8,457 bases of DNA from JBFMGS01 sp040752635 (GCA_040752635.1 JBFMGS010000075.1:1-8457); one strand, 5' to 3'. Positions 1 to 6,240 are shown, counted from the stretch's first letter. Notes: generated from the sequence alone by a model not told the origin. Numbers and translations: made by a program.

Positions 1-1351
1 CGGGCACGTCGGTCGCGGGCAGAGAAGCACGCCTCATGTCGGTCGTTTCTACACGCTTAGGGACATCCGAAGCCTGCAAAACCTGCGCTGCCCTGGCCAG
101 TCTCCTTGCAGTCTCGGGGTCGCGAGCCTGAACTGCCAGCCCCGGTGTCAGCAAGATCCCCACCATGTTGCCGTGGGATAGCCCGAAACGGGAGCAAAAG
201 TGCACCAGCGCGTGAGGCAAGCCCAGCCGGGCATGGGCAAAAGCGATTCCCATCAGAAGGCTGCCCCAGCCTAATATGTCTCGCGTGGCTGAGCCCACCT
301 GACTCGGCCTGTCTGAGCTGCTACCCGTCGCGCCACCCGCTGCAGCGGCCGAGCGACATGGAGACCCGCCCGCCGTGATCGCGCAAAGTTCCTCGATTCC
401 CCTCGCCAGGGTGGCGAAAGCGGCAAGTGCTACGGCCTGCACGTCCTCAGATGCGGCCGAGTTGGTCAGGATCTCGAGCGATTGGGCCAGGGCATCCACA
501 GCTGCGACAACAGTGGGCCTGAGCGGCAGCGAATCGGTGAGTGCCGGGTCAGCCACGATCAGACTGGCAGCCGGGATGCCGCGGATACTTCTCTTTTCTT
601 CGCCGAGTTCGATGACAGCGTTGTCGGTGCTTTCGGAGCCTGTGCCCGACGTAGTTGGGATAGCGACCCAGGGGAGGGTCCTTTCGGCTATCACCTGCCT
701 TCGCCCCAGTTGGAAAGCAGCCACATCTTCTCCGCCCTCCTGCCGGGCCAGGGCTGCGACGGATTTGCCTACATCCAGGGTCGTGCCGCCGCCCACGGCC
801 ACCACAAGGCTTGCGCCGGTCCGCTGCACGACGGCGATCCCAGCCTGAATGGCAGCATGATCGGCGTGGCCTCCTACCTGGAGGACTTCGACGTTAGGGG
901 CAACAGGGCTAGCGGGGCCCGGGAGGTCAGCGCGCCTGTCGAAGTCGGAGCCGTAGCCGGCGAGCCCGCACCCGGCACTGGCGTCGTGCGTTGCTTGCGG
1001 ATACCCGTCGCGAGTTGCTTGCAGGCGCCCTGAGGTCCACGGGAGTTCAGCGTTACCGGCTAGCCCGAGGGCGTCCGTGACACGTCGCAAGCGGTCTAGA
1101 AGTGCAGATATCGCGGGTGTCTTGGAACTCGATGTCCCGACCACCGCAAGGATCGTCGATGAGCCTGCGAGTCCGCCCACCACCTCGGAAACGGCAGGCC
1201 CGCTCGAGCCCCGGCCGAAGACGATGCTTTTCGCAGCCCGCGGCAAAGCTGCGCGGTTGAGGTGCACCTCGCCTGAAGTTGCGTCAAGCTCCACCACGCC
1301 TGGTACTTGGCGCAATTGTTCTTCAGACTCCCTGGACTCCCTGCCTACCAT
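1..1351 (-). CDS. Iron-containing alcohol dehydrogenase-like protein, C-terminus off the left edge
   Basis: An uninterrupted frame runs from ATG 1351 through the window's left edge (450 codons, no stop). Family hallmarks of Fe-ADH/dehydroquinate synthase-like NAD(P)-dependent oxidoreductases are present: the nucleotide-binding GGGTTLD at residues 187-193, PTTSGTGSE at 232-240, and the metal-site segments VDALAQ (285-290) and PHALVHFCSRFGLSHGN (379-395). Asp286, His380 and His393 match ligands seen in the family, but the usual ligand His of DALxH is Gln290. An unusual insertion of about 50 residues (roughly 97-152), rich in Gly/Ala/Pro/Asp, lies before the cofactor loop, and a second Ser/Gly-rich expansion lies near 330-352. 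The whole protein would therefore approach 500 residues, against about 380-400 for the family. The start is supported by GGTGAT 8 nt upstream. The gene begins 32 bp after the cupin gene, probably in one operon. Substrate cannot be assigned; catalysis is uncertain given the altered ligand. Confidence 0.8.
   Translation of the reverse strand, partial: MVGRESRESEEQLRQVPGVVELDATSGEVHLNRAALPRAAKSIVFGRGSSGPAVSEVVGGLAGSSTILAVVGTSSSKTPAISALLDRLRRVTDALGLAGNAELPWTSGRLQATRDGYPQATHDASAGCGLAGYGSDFDRRADLPGPASPVAPNVEVLQVGGHADHAAIQAGIAVVQRTGASLVVAVGGGTTLDVGKSVAALARQEGGEDVAAFQLGRRQVIAERTLPWVAIPTTSGTGSESTDNAVIELGEEKRSIRGIPAASLIVADPALTDSLPLRPTVVAAVDALAQSLEILTNSAASEDVQAVALAAFATLARGIEELCAITAGGSPCRSAAAAGGATGSSSDRPSQVGSATRDILGWGSLLMGIAFAHARLGLPHALVHFCSRFGLSHGNMVGILLTPGLAVQARDPETARRLARAAQVLQASDVPKRVETTDMRRASLPATDVP
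983..1024. repeat. Imperfect 24-bp-period tandem duplication inside the dehydrogenase gene
   Basis: GTCGTGCGTTGCTTGCGG (983-1000) recurs as GTCGCGAGTTGCTTGCAG (1007-1024), 15 of 18 bases identical at a period of 24 bp. In the minus-strand protein this gives QATRDGYP followed by QATHD (residues 111-123). The period is a whole number of codons, so the frame is kept. It lies within the segment that ordinary iron-containing dehydrogenases lack. Confidence 0.75.
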
Positions 1352-1383
1352 TCCCTGCTATCACCAGACTCTGTATCCCAGTA

Positions 1384-1734
1384 TTAGCTGTACTTCAAAA
1401 TGACGGCGATCATCTCCAGGGGCTGATCCCCTACCGCTTCAATCGCATGACCCGCGCCGCCACCCGTGAGGACAGCGTCGCCTGCTGTCACCTCGTGCTT
1501 CGCGCCGTTATCATCCACGACTCCACGCCCCGACAGGATATAGAAAGCCTCCTCTTCACCCTCGTGGCGGTGAAAGCCGATGGACGCGCCCACCGGAAGA
1601 CGCAGGTGGGCGAAGAGCCGGGCTTTGCCGGTCAGCTGGTCCTCCCGGAAAACGTGGCGGATCTCCACAGCCCCGTTGCCGCCGCGCATTCTCTCACGGA
1701 TCTCCCGTTCCATCTCTTCCGATTTGCGGATCAT
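1384..1734 (-). CDS. Small single-domain cupin protein
   Basis: A 116-residue protein with one cupin beta-barrel domain. Cupin motif 1 is clear: G49-x5-H55-x-H57-x4-E62-x6-G69 (core GASIGFHRHEGEEEAFYILS). Motif 2 is degenerate: G85, then GGG in place of PxG, and His96. The three His and Glu62 form the standard metal-binding set, so a divalent-metal-binding barrel is expected. Substrate and reaction cannot be deduced; small cupins include sugar isomerases, dioxygenases and ligand sensors. The frame is open for 61 codons further upstream, but that part crosses the nadE terminator and is Arg/Pro-rich without cupin character. ATG 1734 is preferred, with GGGGGTG 9 nt upstream. The dehydrogenase-like gene follows after 32 bp, suggesting co-transcription. 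No convincing promoter is seen in the short leader. Confidence 0.82.
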   Translation of the reverse strand: MIRKSEEMEREIRERMRGGNGAVEIRHVFREDQLTGKARLFAHLRLPVGASIGFHRHEGEEEAFYILSGRGVVDDNGAKHEVTAGDAVLTGGGAGHAIEAVGDQPLEMIAVILKYS

Positions 1735-1825
1735 CCTAAAATGCACCCCCAGAAACACATAGCATATTCCTTCGCCATCGCGGGCCAGTCTCCTCTGTGG
1801 TCCAGAACACACATCCGATGTCGTC

Positions 1826-1865
1826 AGAAACAAATGAGCCACCCTGACGAATATCAGGATGGCTC
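1826..1865 (-). terminator. Factor-independent terminator ending the glnR-glnA-nadE operon
   Basis: Read on the minus strand, GAGCCATCCTGA (1865-1854) pairs with TCAGGGTGGCTC (1847-1836) over 12 bp with a single G-U wobble and a 6-nt loop, followed by the T-rich tail ATTTGTTTCTG. The complementary plus-strand RNA would have a C-A mismatch at that position, which favours minus-strand function. It lies about 160 nt past the nadE stop and about 100 nt before the cupin start, separating the two minus-strand transcription units. Confidence 0.75.
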
Positions 1866-2023
1866 GCGTCGGGGTCCACGGTGCAATCCGCGCGGGTTTC
1901 GGCCGTGCGGGTTTCAAAGGAGACGGGCATGTGGGTGAAGCCTCAAAACCCCCATTCGGTTACGGCGACAGGCACCTCACTCGGCTATGACGATGAGGCG
2001 CTCCGACTGTCGGGTGTTCGGCA

Positions 2024-2800
2024 TCAGGCCAAAAGCTCCGGCGGAAGCTCGGCAACAGGGGCGCAACGCCGCTTATGCTCGCTTCTGGCGTGCATTCTCG
2101 CGATCCGTTCACGCACTTCAGGCGAAGCCTGCCCGGTGAGGAGGAACCGGTCGAGGTCCCTGTAAGTAAGGCCCATTTCGCCTTCATCCGTCTGGCCCTG
2201 CCAGAGACCGGCAGTGGGTGTTTTCGAAACCACCCTCTCCGGCACGCCCAGAAACCGCGCAAGCTCCCACACCTGCGTCTTCACCAGTCCACCAATGGGC
2301 AGGATATCAACCCCGCCATCTCCGTACTTGGTAAAATAGCCGACTTCTATCTCACTTCTGTTGCCAGTCCCGGCCACAAGGTAATTGAGCTTGTTGGCAA
2401 AGTAGTAAAGGGTGATCATCCTGAGCCTGGGCTTGAGGTTCGCCACCGCAACCGAAGGCCGGCCCGGGTGATGCGGTGTCGCGTCTTTCGCGTCCTCACG
2501 CGTAGCTCTCCGCTCAAAAGACTCAACAGCCAGGTCGAACAAGGGCGCCAGGTCGATGACCTCGGTGGGTATGCCAAAGGCCTGGGCTACAGCTCGTGCA
2601 TCCTCCATGTCCTGGGGATCGTTATGGGCCGGGAGCAAGAGTCCCAGGATGCTCCCTGGCATCGCACGCGCAGACAAGGCGGCAACTACCGCGGAGTCAA
2701 CTCCCCCGCTTATCGCCACTACGACCCCCCGGGCCCCCGCGCTGGAGACCTGGTCCCTGATCCAGTCTGCAAGATAATCCGCTACCCTGGCACAGTCCAT
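2024..2800 (-). CDS. nadE: Ammonia-dependent NAD(+) synthetase
   Basis: A 258-residue enzyme that adenylates deamido-NAD (nicotinic acid adenine dinucleotide) with ATP and amidates it to NAD+, the last step of NAD biosynthesis, in the cytosol. The ATP-pyrophosphatase P-loop SGGVDSA is at residues 31-37. Other family segments follow in order: NLKPRLRM (121-128), GTGNRSE (144-150), GYFTKYGDGGVD (154-165) and TPTAGLWQGQTDE (194-206). The length matches the single-domain bacterial enzyme, and there is no N-terminal nitrilase-type glutaminase domain, so free NH3 is the expected nitrogen donor. The ATG lies 15 bp after the glnA stop with GGAGG about 9 nt upstream, so it is very probably co-transcribed with glnR and glnA. 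A hairpin terminator follows. Assignment is secure; the operon linkage is inferred from spacing. Confidence 0.95.
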   Translation of the reverse strand: MDCARVADYLADWIRDQVSSAGARGVVVAISGGVDSAVVAALSARAMPGSILGLLLPAHNDPQDMEDARAVAQAFGIPTEVIDLAPLFDLAVESFERRATREDAKDATPHHPGRPSVAVANLKPRLRMITLYYFANKLNYLVAGTGNRSEIEVGYFTKYGDGGVDILPIGGLVKTQVWELARFLGVPERVVSKTPTAGLWQGQTDEGEMGLTYRDLDRFLLTGQASPEVRERIARMHARSEHKRRCAPVAELPPELLA

Positions 2801-2815
2801 GATGCTCGCCTCCGA

Positions 2816-4147
2816 CTAGAACACTGTGAGGTATTGATCGATCTCCCATTTGTGGACCTGGGTCCTGTAGATATCCCACTCGAGGTTCTTGGCCTCGATG
2901 AAGCGCTCCAGGATGTGAGGGCCAAGCGCCTCCATGATGACGGGGTCCTGCTGTAGCTCCTCAAGCGCCTCTTTGAGGGAACCGGGAAGGCTTTCGATAC
3001 CCATCTCTTTCCGCTCAGCCGCTGTGAGGGCATAGATGTTCCTATTGACCGGCTCGGGCGGTAAGATCCTGTTCTTGATACCGTCAAGCCCTGCTTTGAG
3101 CATGACTGCCAGAGCGAGGTAGGGGTTGCACGACGGATCCGGGTTACGCAGCTCAATCCTGGTCGCGCTCTTTCTTGCGGCGGGCACGCGCACGAGAGGG
3201 CTTCTGTTTCTCTCGGACCATGCGATATAGACCGGCGCCTCATAGCCGGGGACCAGCCGTTTGTATGAGTTTACAGTGGGATTGGTGATCGCAGCGAAGG
3301 CACGCGCGTGCTTCATAAGGCCTCCGATGTAATACAAGGCCTCATCGCTCAACTGGTATTTTCCTTTCGGGTCGTAGAACGCGTTTTCACCGTTACGGAA
3401 CAGCGACTGATGTGTGTGCATTCCCGACCCGTTCACGCCGAAGACCGGCTTGGGCATGAATGTGGCATGAAGATTATGCTGTCGGGCTACTACCCTCACG
3501 ACGAACCTGAACGTCGCAATGTTATCAGCAGTCTTCAATCCATCGGCATAACGAAAATCTATTTCGTGCTGCGCCGGGGCAACTTCGTGGTGTGAGGCCT
3601 CGATTTCGAACCCCATTTTCTGAAGGGCCAAAACCATGTCGCGCCTTGCTTCTTCGCCCAGATCTACCGGAGAAAGATCGAAATAACCTGCCTGGTCAAA
3701 TGTATTAATGGTGGCTCTCTTGATTTCATCTCTATCGAACAGGAAAAACTCTGGCTCTGGTCCTGCCATCATGGTGTATCCCATCTCGGCGGCTTCTGCC
3801 AGGATGGCTTTCAATGTGTGCCTCGGGCACCCGGCAAACGGTGTGCCGTCCGGGTTGTGGATGTCGCACATAAGCCTGGCGACAGTGCCCTGACTTTCTG
3901 TCCAGGGGAATACCGCAAACGTGGAGGGGTCAGGACGCAAGTACATGTCGGATTCTTCGATTCTCACGAACCCTTCTATGGAAGAGCCATCGAACATCAA
4001 GTCACCGCAGAGGGCAGCCTCCAACTGCTCCACGGGTATCGCTACACTCTTTAAAACACCTATGATGTCCGTGAACTGCAGGTGAATGAACTTCACTCCC
4101 AGTTCCCGAGCTTTCTTGAGGACTTCTTCTTTGGCGGAGTCCGGCAT
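2816..4147 (-). CDS. glnA: Glutamine synthetase, type I-alpha
   Basis: A 443-residue ATP-dependent glutamate-ammonia ligase, the main entry of ammonia into organic nitrogen; the family forms cytosolic dodecamers. The beta-grasp N-terminus carries FDGSSIEGF (52-60). Catalytic-domain landmarks are GPEPEF with metal-ligand Glu131 and Glu133, HHEV (186-189), KPVFGVNGSGMHTHQSL (233-249), NPTVNSYKRLVPGYEAP (289-305) with the flap Glu303, and ATRIELR (328-334). The length and the lack of the inserted segment of the adenylylated beta type indicate I-alpha. Arg62 sits where Bacillus subtilis GlnA has the residue needed for glutamine feedback inhibition, so feedback control and signalling to GlnR are likely. 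The start has AGAGGGG upstream and follows the glnR stop by 15 bp. nadE follows after 15 bp. Confidence 0.98.
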   Translation of the reverse strand: MPDSAKEEVLKKARELGVKFIHLQFTDIIGVLKSVAIPVEQLEAALCGDLMFDGSSIEGFVRIEESDMYLRPDPSTFAVFPWTESQGTVARLMCDIHNPDGTPFAGCPRHTLKAILAEAAEMGYTMMAGPEPEFFLFDRDEIKRATINTFDQAGYFDLSPVDLGEEARRDMVLALQKMGFEIEASHHEVAPAQHEIDFRYADGLKTADNIATFRFVVRVVARQHNLHATFMPKPVFGVNGSGMHTHQSLFRNGENAFYDPKGKYQLSDEALYYIGGLMKHARAFAAITNPTVNSYKRLVPGYEAPVYIAWSERNRSPLVRVPAARKSATRIELRNPDPSCNPYLALAVMLKAGLDGIKNRILPPEPVNRNIYALTAAERKEMGIESLPGSLKEALEELQQDPVIMEALGPHILERFIEAKNLEWDIYRTQVHKWEIDQYLTVF

Positions 4148-4162
4148 TTTGTTTCCCCTCTT

Positions 4163-4570
4163 TCAGTCTTTTCTAATCTTATCCAGCGTCCTGGATAACG
4201 CGGCCTGGTTGGACACAGGGTACAGCGATCGTAAGACGAGAGGCCTTTCGTCTTCTGTGGCAAGAAAACCTGCTCCGTTCTCTACCCTCTTTCCAATGTG
4301 TCCCCCACGTCCTCCACGGCGTTCAGCTTTGAGCCTTTCCTCTTCCAGCTTCTCTTTCACTTCTTTCACCCGGAATCCCCACTGCATCATTTCCTTAATC
4401 CGCTTGAGCATCGCTATGTCGTTTTCCGAGTACATTCTGGTGCCGCCCTCTGTTCTTTTCGGGCTGACCAGCCCAACCTGATCGTAATACCTTATCTGCC
4501 TTTCGGATAGACCCGTAAGCTCCTTCGCAACTCCTATGCGGAAGACCGGGGACTCTGGGCCCGCCTGCAA
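4163..4570 (-). CDS. glnR: MerR-family nitrogen regulator GlnR, TTG start
   Basis: A 135-residue repressor of the MerR superfamily, the same length as Bacillus subtilis GlnR. The winged helix-turn-helix is near residues 10-75, with LTGLSERQIRYYDQVGLV (18-35) and the wing RTEGGTRMYSENDIAML typical of GlnR/TnrA. A charged helix (about 65-85) probably mediates dimerisation. The C-terminal tail (about 105-135), where the family senses feedback-inhibited glutamine synthetase, includes SLYPVSNQAALSRTLDKI. TTG 4570 is preferred because AGGGAGGTGA ends 5 nt before it. ATG 4588 in the same frame would place this site inside the coding region and has no site of its own. It heads the glnR-glnA-nadE operon and has its own operator at the promoter, so autorepression under nitrogen excess is the expected mode. 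Confidence 0.92.
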   Translation of the reverse strand: MQAGPESPVFRIGVAKELTGLSERQIRYYDQVGLVSPKRTEGGTRMYSENDIAMLKRIKEMMQWGFRVKEVKEKLEEERLKAERRGGRGGHIGKRVENGAGFLATEDERPLVLRSLYPVSNQAALSRTLDKIRKD

Positions 4571-4575
4571 TCGCG

Positions 4576-4585
4576 TCACCTCCCT
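4576..4585 (-). promoter_or_regulatory. Strong ribosome binding site that sets the glnR start at TTG
   Basis: The minus strand reads AGGGAGGTGA, then CGCGA, then TTG. GGAGGTGA is an 8-base match to the complement of the 16S rRNA 3' end, at ideal spacing from TTG 4570. It overlaps the alternative ATG 4588 reading frame, arguing against that start. Confidence 0.8.
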
Positions 4586-4603
4586 CATCGCTTTTATGCC
4601 ACG

Positions 4604-4632
4604 ATTATAGCCCCGGCAGAGTAGCGTGTCAA
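4604..4632 (-). promoter_or_regulatory. Consensus sigma-A promoter of the glnR-glnA-nadE operon
   Basis: The minus strand has TTGACA (4632-4627), a 17-nt spacer and TATAAT (4609-4604): both hexamers and the spacer are perfect consensus. Transcription should begin near 4597, leaving a leader of about 27 nt before the TTG start of glnR. The -35 hexamer shares bases with a GlnR half-site. Confidence 0.92.
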
Positions 4633-4655
4633 AAGTCATGTCAGATTCCCTGACA
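4627..4655. promoter_or_regulatory. GlnR operator: perfect palindromic box plus a third half-site over the -35
   Basis: TGTCAGATTCCCTGACA (4639-4655) fits the GlnR/TnrA consensus TGTNAN7TNACA exactly and is an inverted repeat with 6-bp arms. A further half-site TGTCA (4627-4631) begins 12 bp away, the same spacing as between the two halves of the box, and overlaps the -35 hexamer. GlnR bound here would block RNA polymerase, as at the Bacillus glnRA operators. Confidence 0.88.
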
Positions 4656-5153
4656 TGACCCTCGCACGACTTCCTGTTGGCATGGGTAGTGGTGTCTTGG
4701 ATCTGCGCAGTCGTGCATGCTCGCCATTCATTCGACAACCTTCACTACCGACCTCCACTACCGGCCTCGGCTCTTGCCAATTCCGGCCACTTGCTCATCG
4801 CGCTCATCGCGGGATACCTTCGTCTCCCTTCTTGTGGAGCCAAACCTCCGTGGAGACCTATGGCCAGGTTACAGATACGGCCAGGAGTCTGACCTCGCTC
4901 GCTCGCTGGCGGGCGCTGGTAATAGTCCGGGCATTTGTGTCAACGTTCTGCTGGCGGACGTGACAATGATCTGACATGAACGTTGATTAGCCTAGAGAGT
5001 AGTCAAGACATCGCCTGCCGGCTTCTTTCGTTTAGGGCCAACTCTGCCGCCCGCAGGAAACGACCTGCTTGCGCAGAAATACTCAACAAATCCCAGTTAC
5101 TCTCACATGGGGTTCAGCGTTATTCTGAAAAGCAGTACGGCGAATGAAGGTGG
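4656..5153. other. Long divergent intergenic region without a recognisable gene
   Basis: This stretch separates the leftward glnR operon from the rightward metallophosphoesterase gene. I see no conserved protein, tRNA or known riboswitch. Open frames of up to about 100 codons on the plus strand (for example from 4717 to 4974) have no ribosome binding site and no recognisable motif. Low-order repeats are present: GCTCATCGC twice in tandem (about 4793-4810) and a CTCG run near 4896-4907. A 9-bp inverted repeat lies at 4940-4986. The promoter of the phosphoesterase should lie in the right part, but no hexamer pair stands out. Confidence 0.6.
4940..4986. repeat. 9-bp inverted repeat with AACGTT cores and TGTCA/TGACA half-sites
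   Basis: TCAACGTTC (4940-4948) is the exact reverse complement of GAACGTTGA (4978-4986), with 29 bp between. TGTCA (4938-4942) and TGACA (4961-4965 and 4972-4976) overlap or lie between the arms. None of these pairs has the 12-bp step of a standard GlnR box. It could be a looping or dimeric operator site, or chance. Confidence 0.45.
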
Positions 5154-6068
5154 GTGAGCTCTACGTCGCGAAACGAACGCGGGGATGGGATCTCGGCTGC
5201 CACGACTGCGCGGCCTGGGGATGTGTTACCAGTGGAGGTGTTGCAGGCATTGTTAAGGCGGACTAACGAGGATAAGACGGGAGTTCTTCGGATCGGGATG
5301 ATAAGCGATGTTCATTGTGGCCCCAGTCGGAACACCCATGTTGGGGCGAAGGCCATCGAACTGCTCGACCGCTTCGTTGCGGAGATGAACGTGCATTTCA
5401 AGCCGGATCTCGTCGTGGACCTGGGGGACAGGGTGTTGGACGTGGACAGGTCACAAGATACACTGAACCAGAAAAAAGTACGATCCGCCTTTGAGCGGCT
5501 AAGCTGTCCGGTGGTCCACATCCTCGGGAACCACGACAGCATCAACCTGTCGAGAGAGGAAAACGAGGACATCTTTCAGCAGTCAATGGAATTCAGGTCG
5601 TTCGACCTGAAGGGAGTGCATTTCGTGGTGCTGAACACGTCCGATCCTCCGATAGACGGGGTTGGGGGGAAGGTGTCTCGCCTTCAGCTGGAGTGGTTTA
5701 CGTCAGACCTGAAGGCTAATCCAGGCAAGAGCGTCATCTTGTGTCATCATGCCCTGGGCTACCAGGATATCTCGTCGAATGTGCTCTTCGAGTCGATCGA
5801 GCCATTAGCTTACGTAGAAAACAGGGATGAGATCTGGAACGTTCTCAAGAACCGTTCCGGGATCGCAGCCGTCCTCCACGGCCACCTCCACTGGAACTCC
5901 AGAGAGGTAGTTCACGGGGTACCCTGCTTTTGCGTGAACTCCCCGGTCGAAACCTGGAACACGGGCGGTCGCGTGTCAGGAAGCTACGCTGAGGTTGTAG
6001 TGTCCGCTGGTTCAGGAAGCGTCGCTTTTACTGCCAAAAGCCTGTTCCAAGGCCTGATCGATTGCTGA
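5154..6068 (+). CDS. Calcineurin-like metallophosphoesterase
   Basis: A 304-residue soluble phosphoesterase with all five signature blocks of the dimetal superfamily: SDVHCG (51-56, metal ligands Asp52 and His54), DLGDRVLD (89-96, Asp92), GNHD (125-128, Asn126 and the catalytic His127), CHHALG (197-202, His198) and GHLHWN (243-248). The order and spacing resemble Icc/CpdA-type and related phosphodiesterases or phosphatases, but the substrate cannot be read from the sequence. No signal peptide or membrane segment is seen. GTG 5154 is the first start after an in-frame stop, but GAAGGTGG abuts it. A strong GGAGGTG at 5234-5240 instead points to TTG 5250 (272 residues), which would remove a Ser/Thr/Arg-rich N-terminus with no fold features. 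A 172-bp gap with regulatory features separates it from the GntR gene, so operon membership is unclear. Confidence 0.85.
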   Translation: MSSTSRNERGDGISAATTARPGDVLPVEVLQALLRRTNEDKTGVLRIGMISDVHCGPSRNTHVGAKAIELLDRFVAEMNVHFKPDLVVDLGDRVLDVDRSQDTLNQKKVRSAFERLSCPVVHILGNHDSINLSREENEDIFQQSMEFRSFDLKGVHFVVLNTSDPPIDGVGGKVSRLQLEWFTSDLKANPGKSVILCHHALGYQDISSNVLFESIEPLAYVENRDEIWNVLKNRSGIAAVLHGHLHWNSREVVHGVPCFCVNSPVETWNTGGRVSGSYAEVVVSAGSGSVAFTAKSLFQGLIDC

Positions 6069-6154
6069 CTTAGCGTATAGAGGCATTCCCACTTCACGAG
6101 CCGAGCAACTCACAGGTTCCGGGGACATCCGATAATTCTAACGCCGCATGAAGG

Positions 6155-6190
6155 AATTCCAATTAATATAACGAATATAATCATTATAGT
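6155..6190. promoter_or_regulatory. AT-rich promoter/operator patch with a perfect 13-bp palindrome
   Basis: TATAATCATTATA (6176-6188) is a perfect inverted repeat about a central C, and its left arm is a consensus -10 hexamer. Just upstream AATATAACG and AATATAATC repeat directly at a 9-bp step, and GGAATTCC (6153-6160) is another palindrome. The patch stands out in otherwise GC-rich DNA and lies about 50-85 nt before the GntR start. No good -35 is seen at 17 bp (GGAATT). It is a likely promoter and possibly the autoregulatory operator of the GntR protein, although it does not match the GC-centred NagR/DasR-type site I know. Confidence 0.5.
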
Positions 6191-6240
6191 GCAAGCTACC
6201 AAATCGTGAAGTACTCGCCTGTAGTAGAAAGGAAGGCCTC

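Noticed and set aside
375..1033. Long plus-strand open frames over 375-848 and 482-1033.
   Set aside because: They lie antisense to the dehydrogenase-like gene, whose frame carries family motifs (GGGTTLD, PTTSGTGSE). The plus-strand products are Ser/Ala/Arg-rich with no motifs.
1735..1917. A 61-residue N-terminal extension of the cupin up to ATG 1917.
   Set aside because: It spans the terminator, is low in cupin-like character and has no ribosome binding site, while ATG 1734 has GGGGGTG at suitable spacing.
1736..1930. A 64-codon minus-strand open frame between nadE and the cupin, starting MPVSFETRTAETRADC.
   Set aside because: It reads through the nadE terminator hairpin, has no ribosome binding site and no recognisable motif. 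A direct repeat of GCGGGTTTC in its start region inflates the coding look.
1279..1938. A 219-codon plus-strand open frame.
   Set aside because: It is antisense to the cupin gene with its conserved HxH motif and crosses the terminator hairpin; no ribosome binding site or motif is seen.
2075..2956. A 293-codon plus-strand open frame.
   Set aside because: It is antisense to nadE and the end of glnA, both unambiguous; such long antisense frames are common in GC-rich genes.
4571..4738. A longer GlnR beginning at ATG 4738 or ATG 4588.
   Set aside because: ATG 4738 lies upstream of the promoter and operator, so it would not be on the transcript. ATG 4588 lacks a binding site and would bury the strong site that serves TTG 4570.
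4717..4974. An 85-codon plus-strand open frame in the divergent intergenic region.
   Set aside because: It has no ribosome binding site, no recognisable domain and competing overlapping frames of similar length. Homology search could revive it.
4990..5150. Possible riboswitch or T-box leader before the phosphoesterase.
   Set aside because: I found only a small 5-bp hairpin (GCAGG/CCTGC) and no conserved leader motif or terminator.
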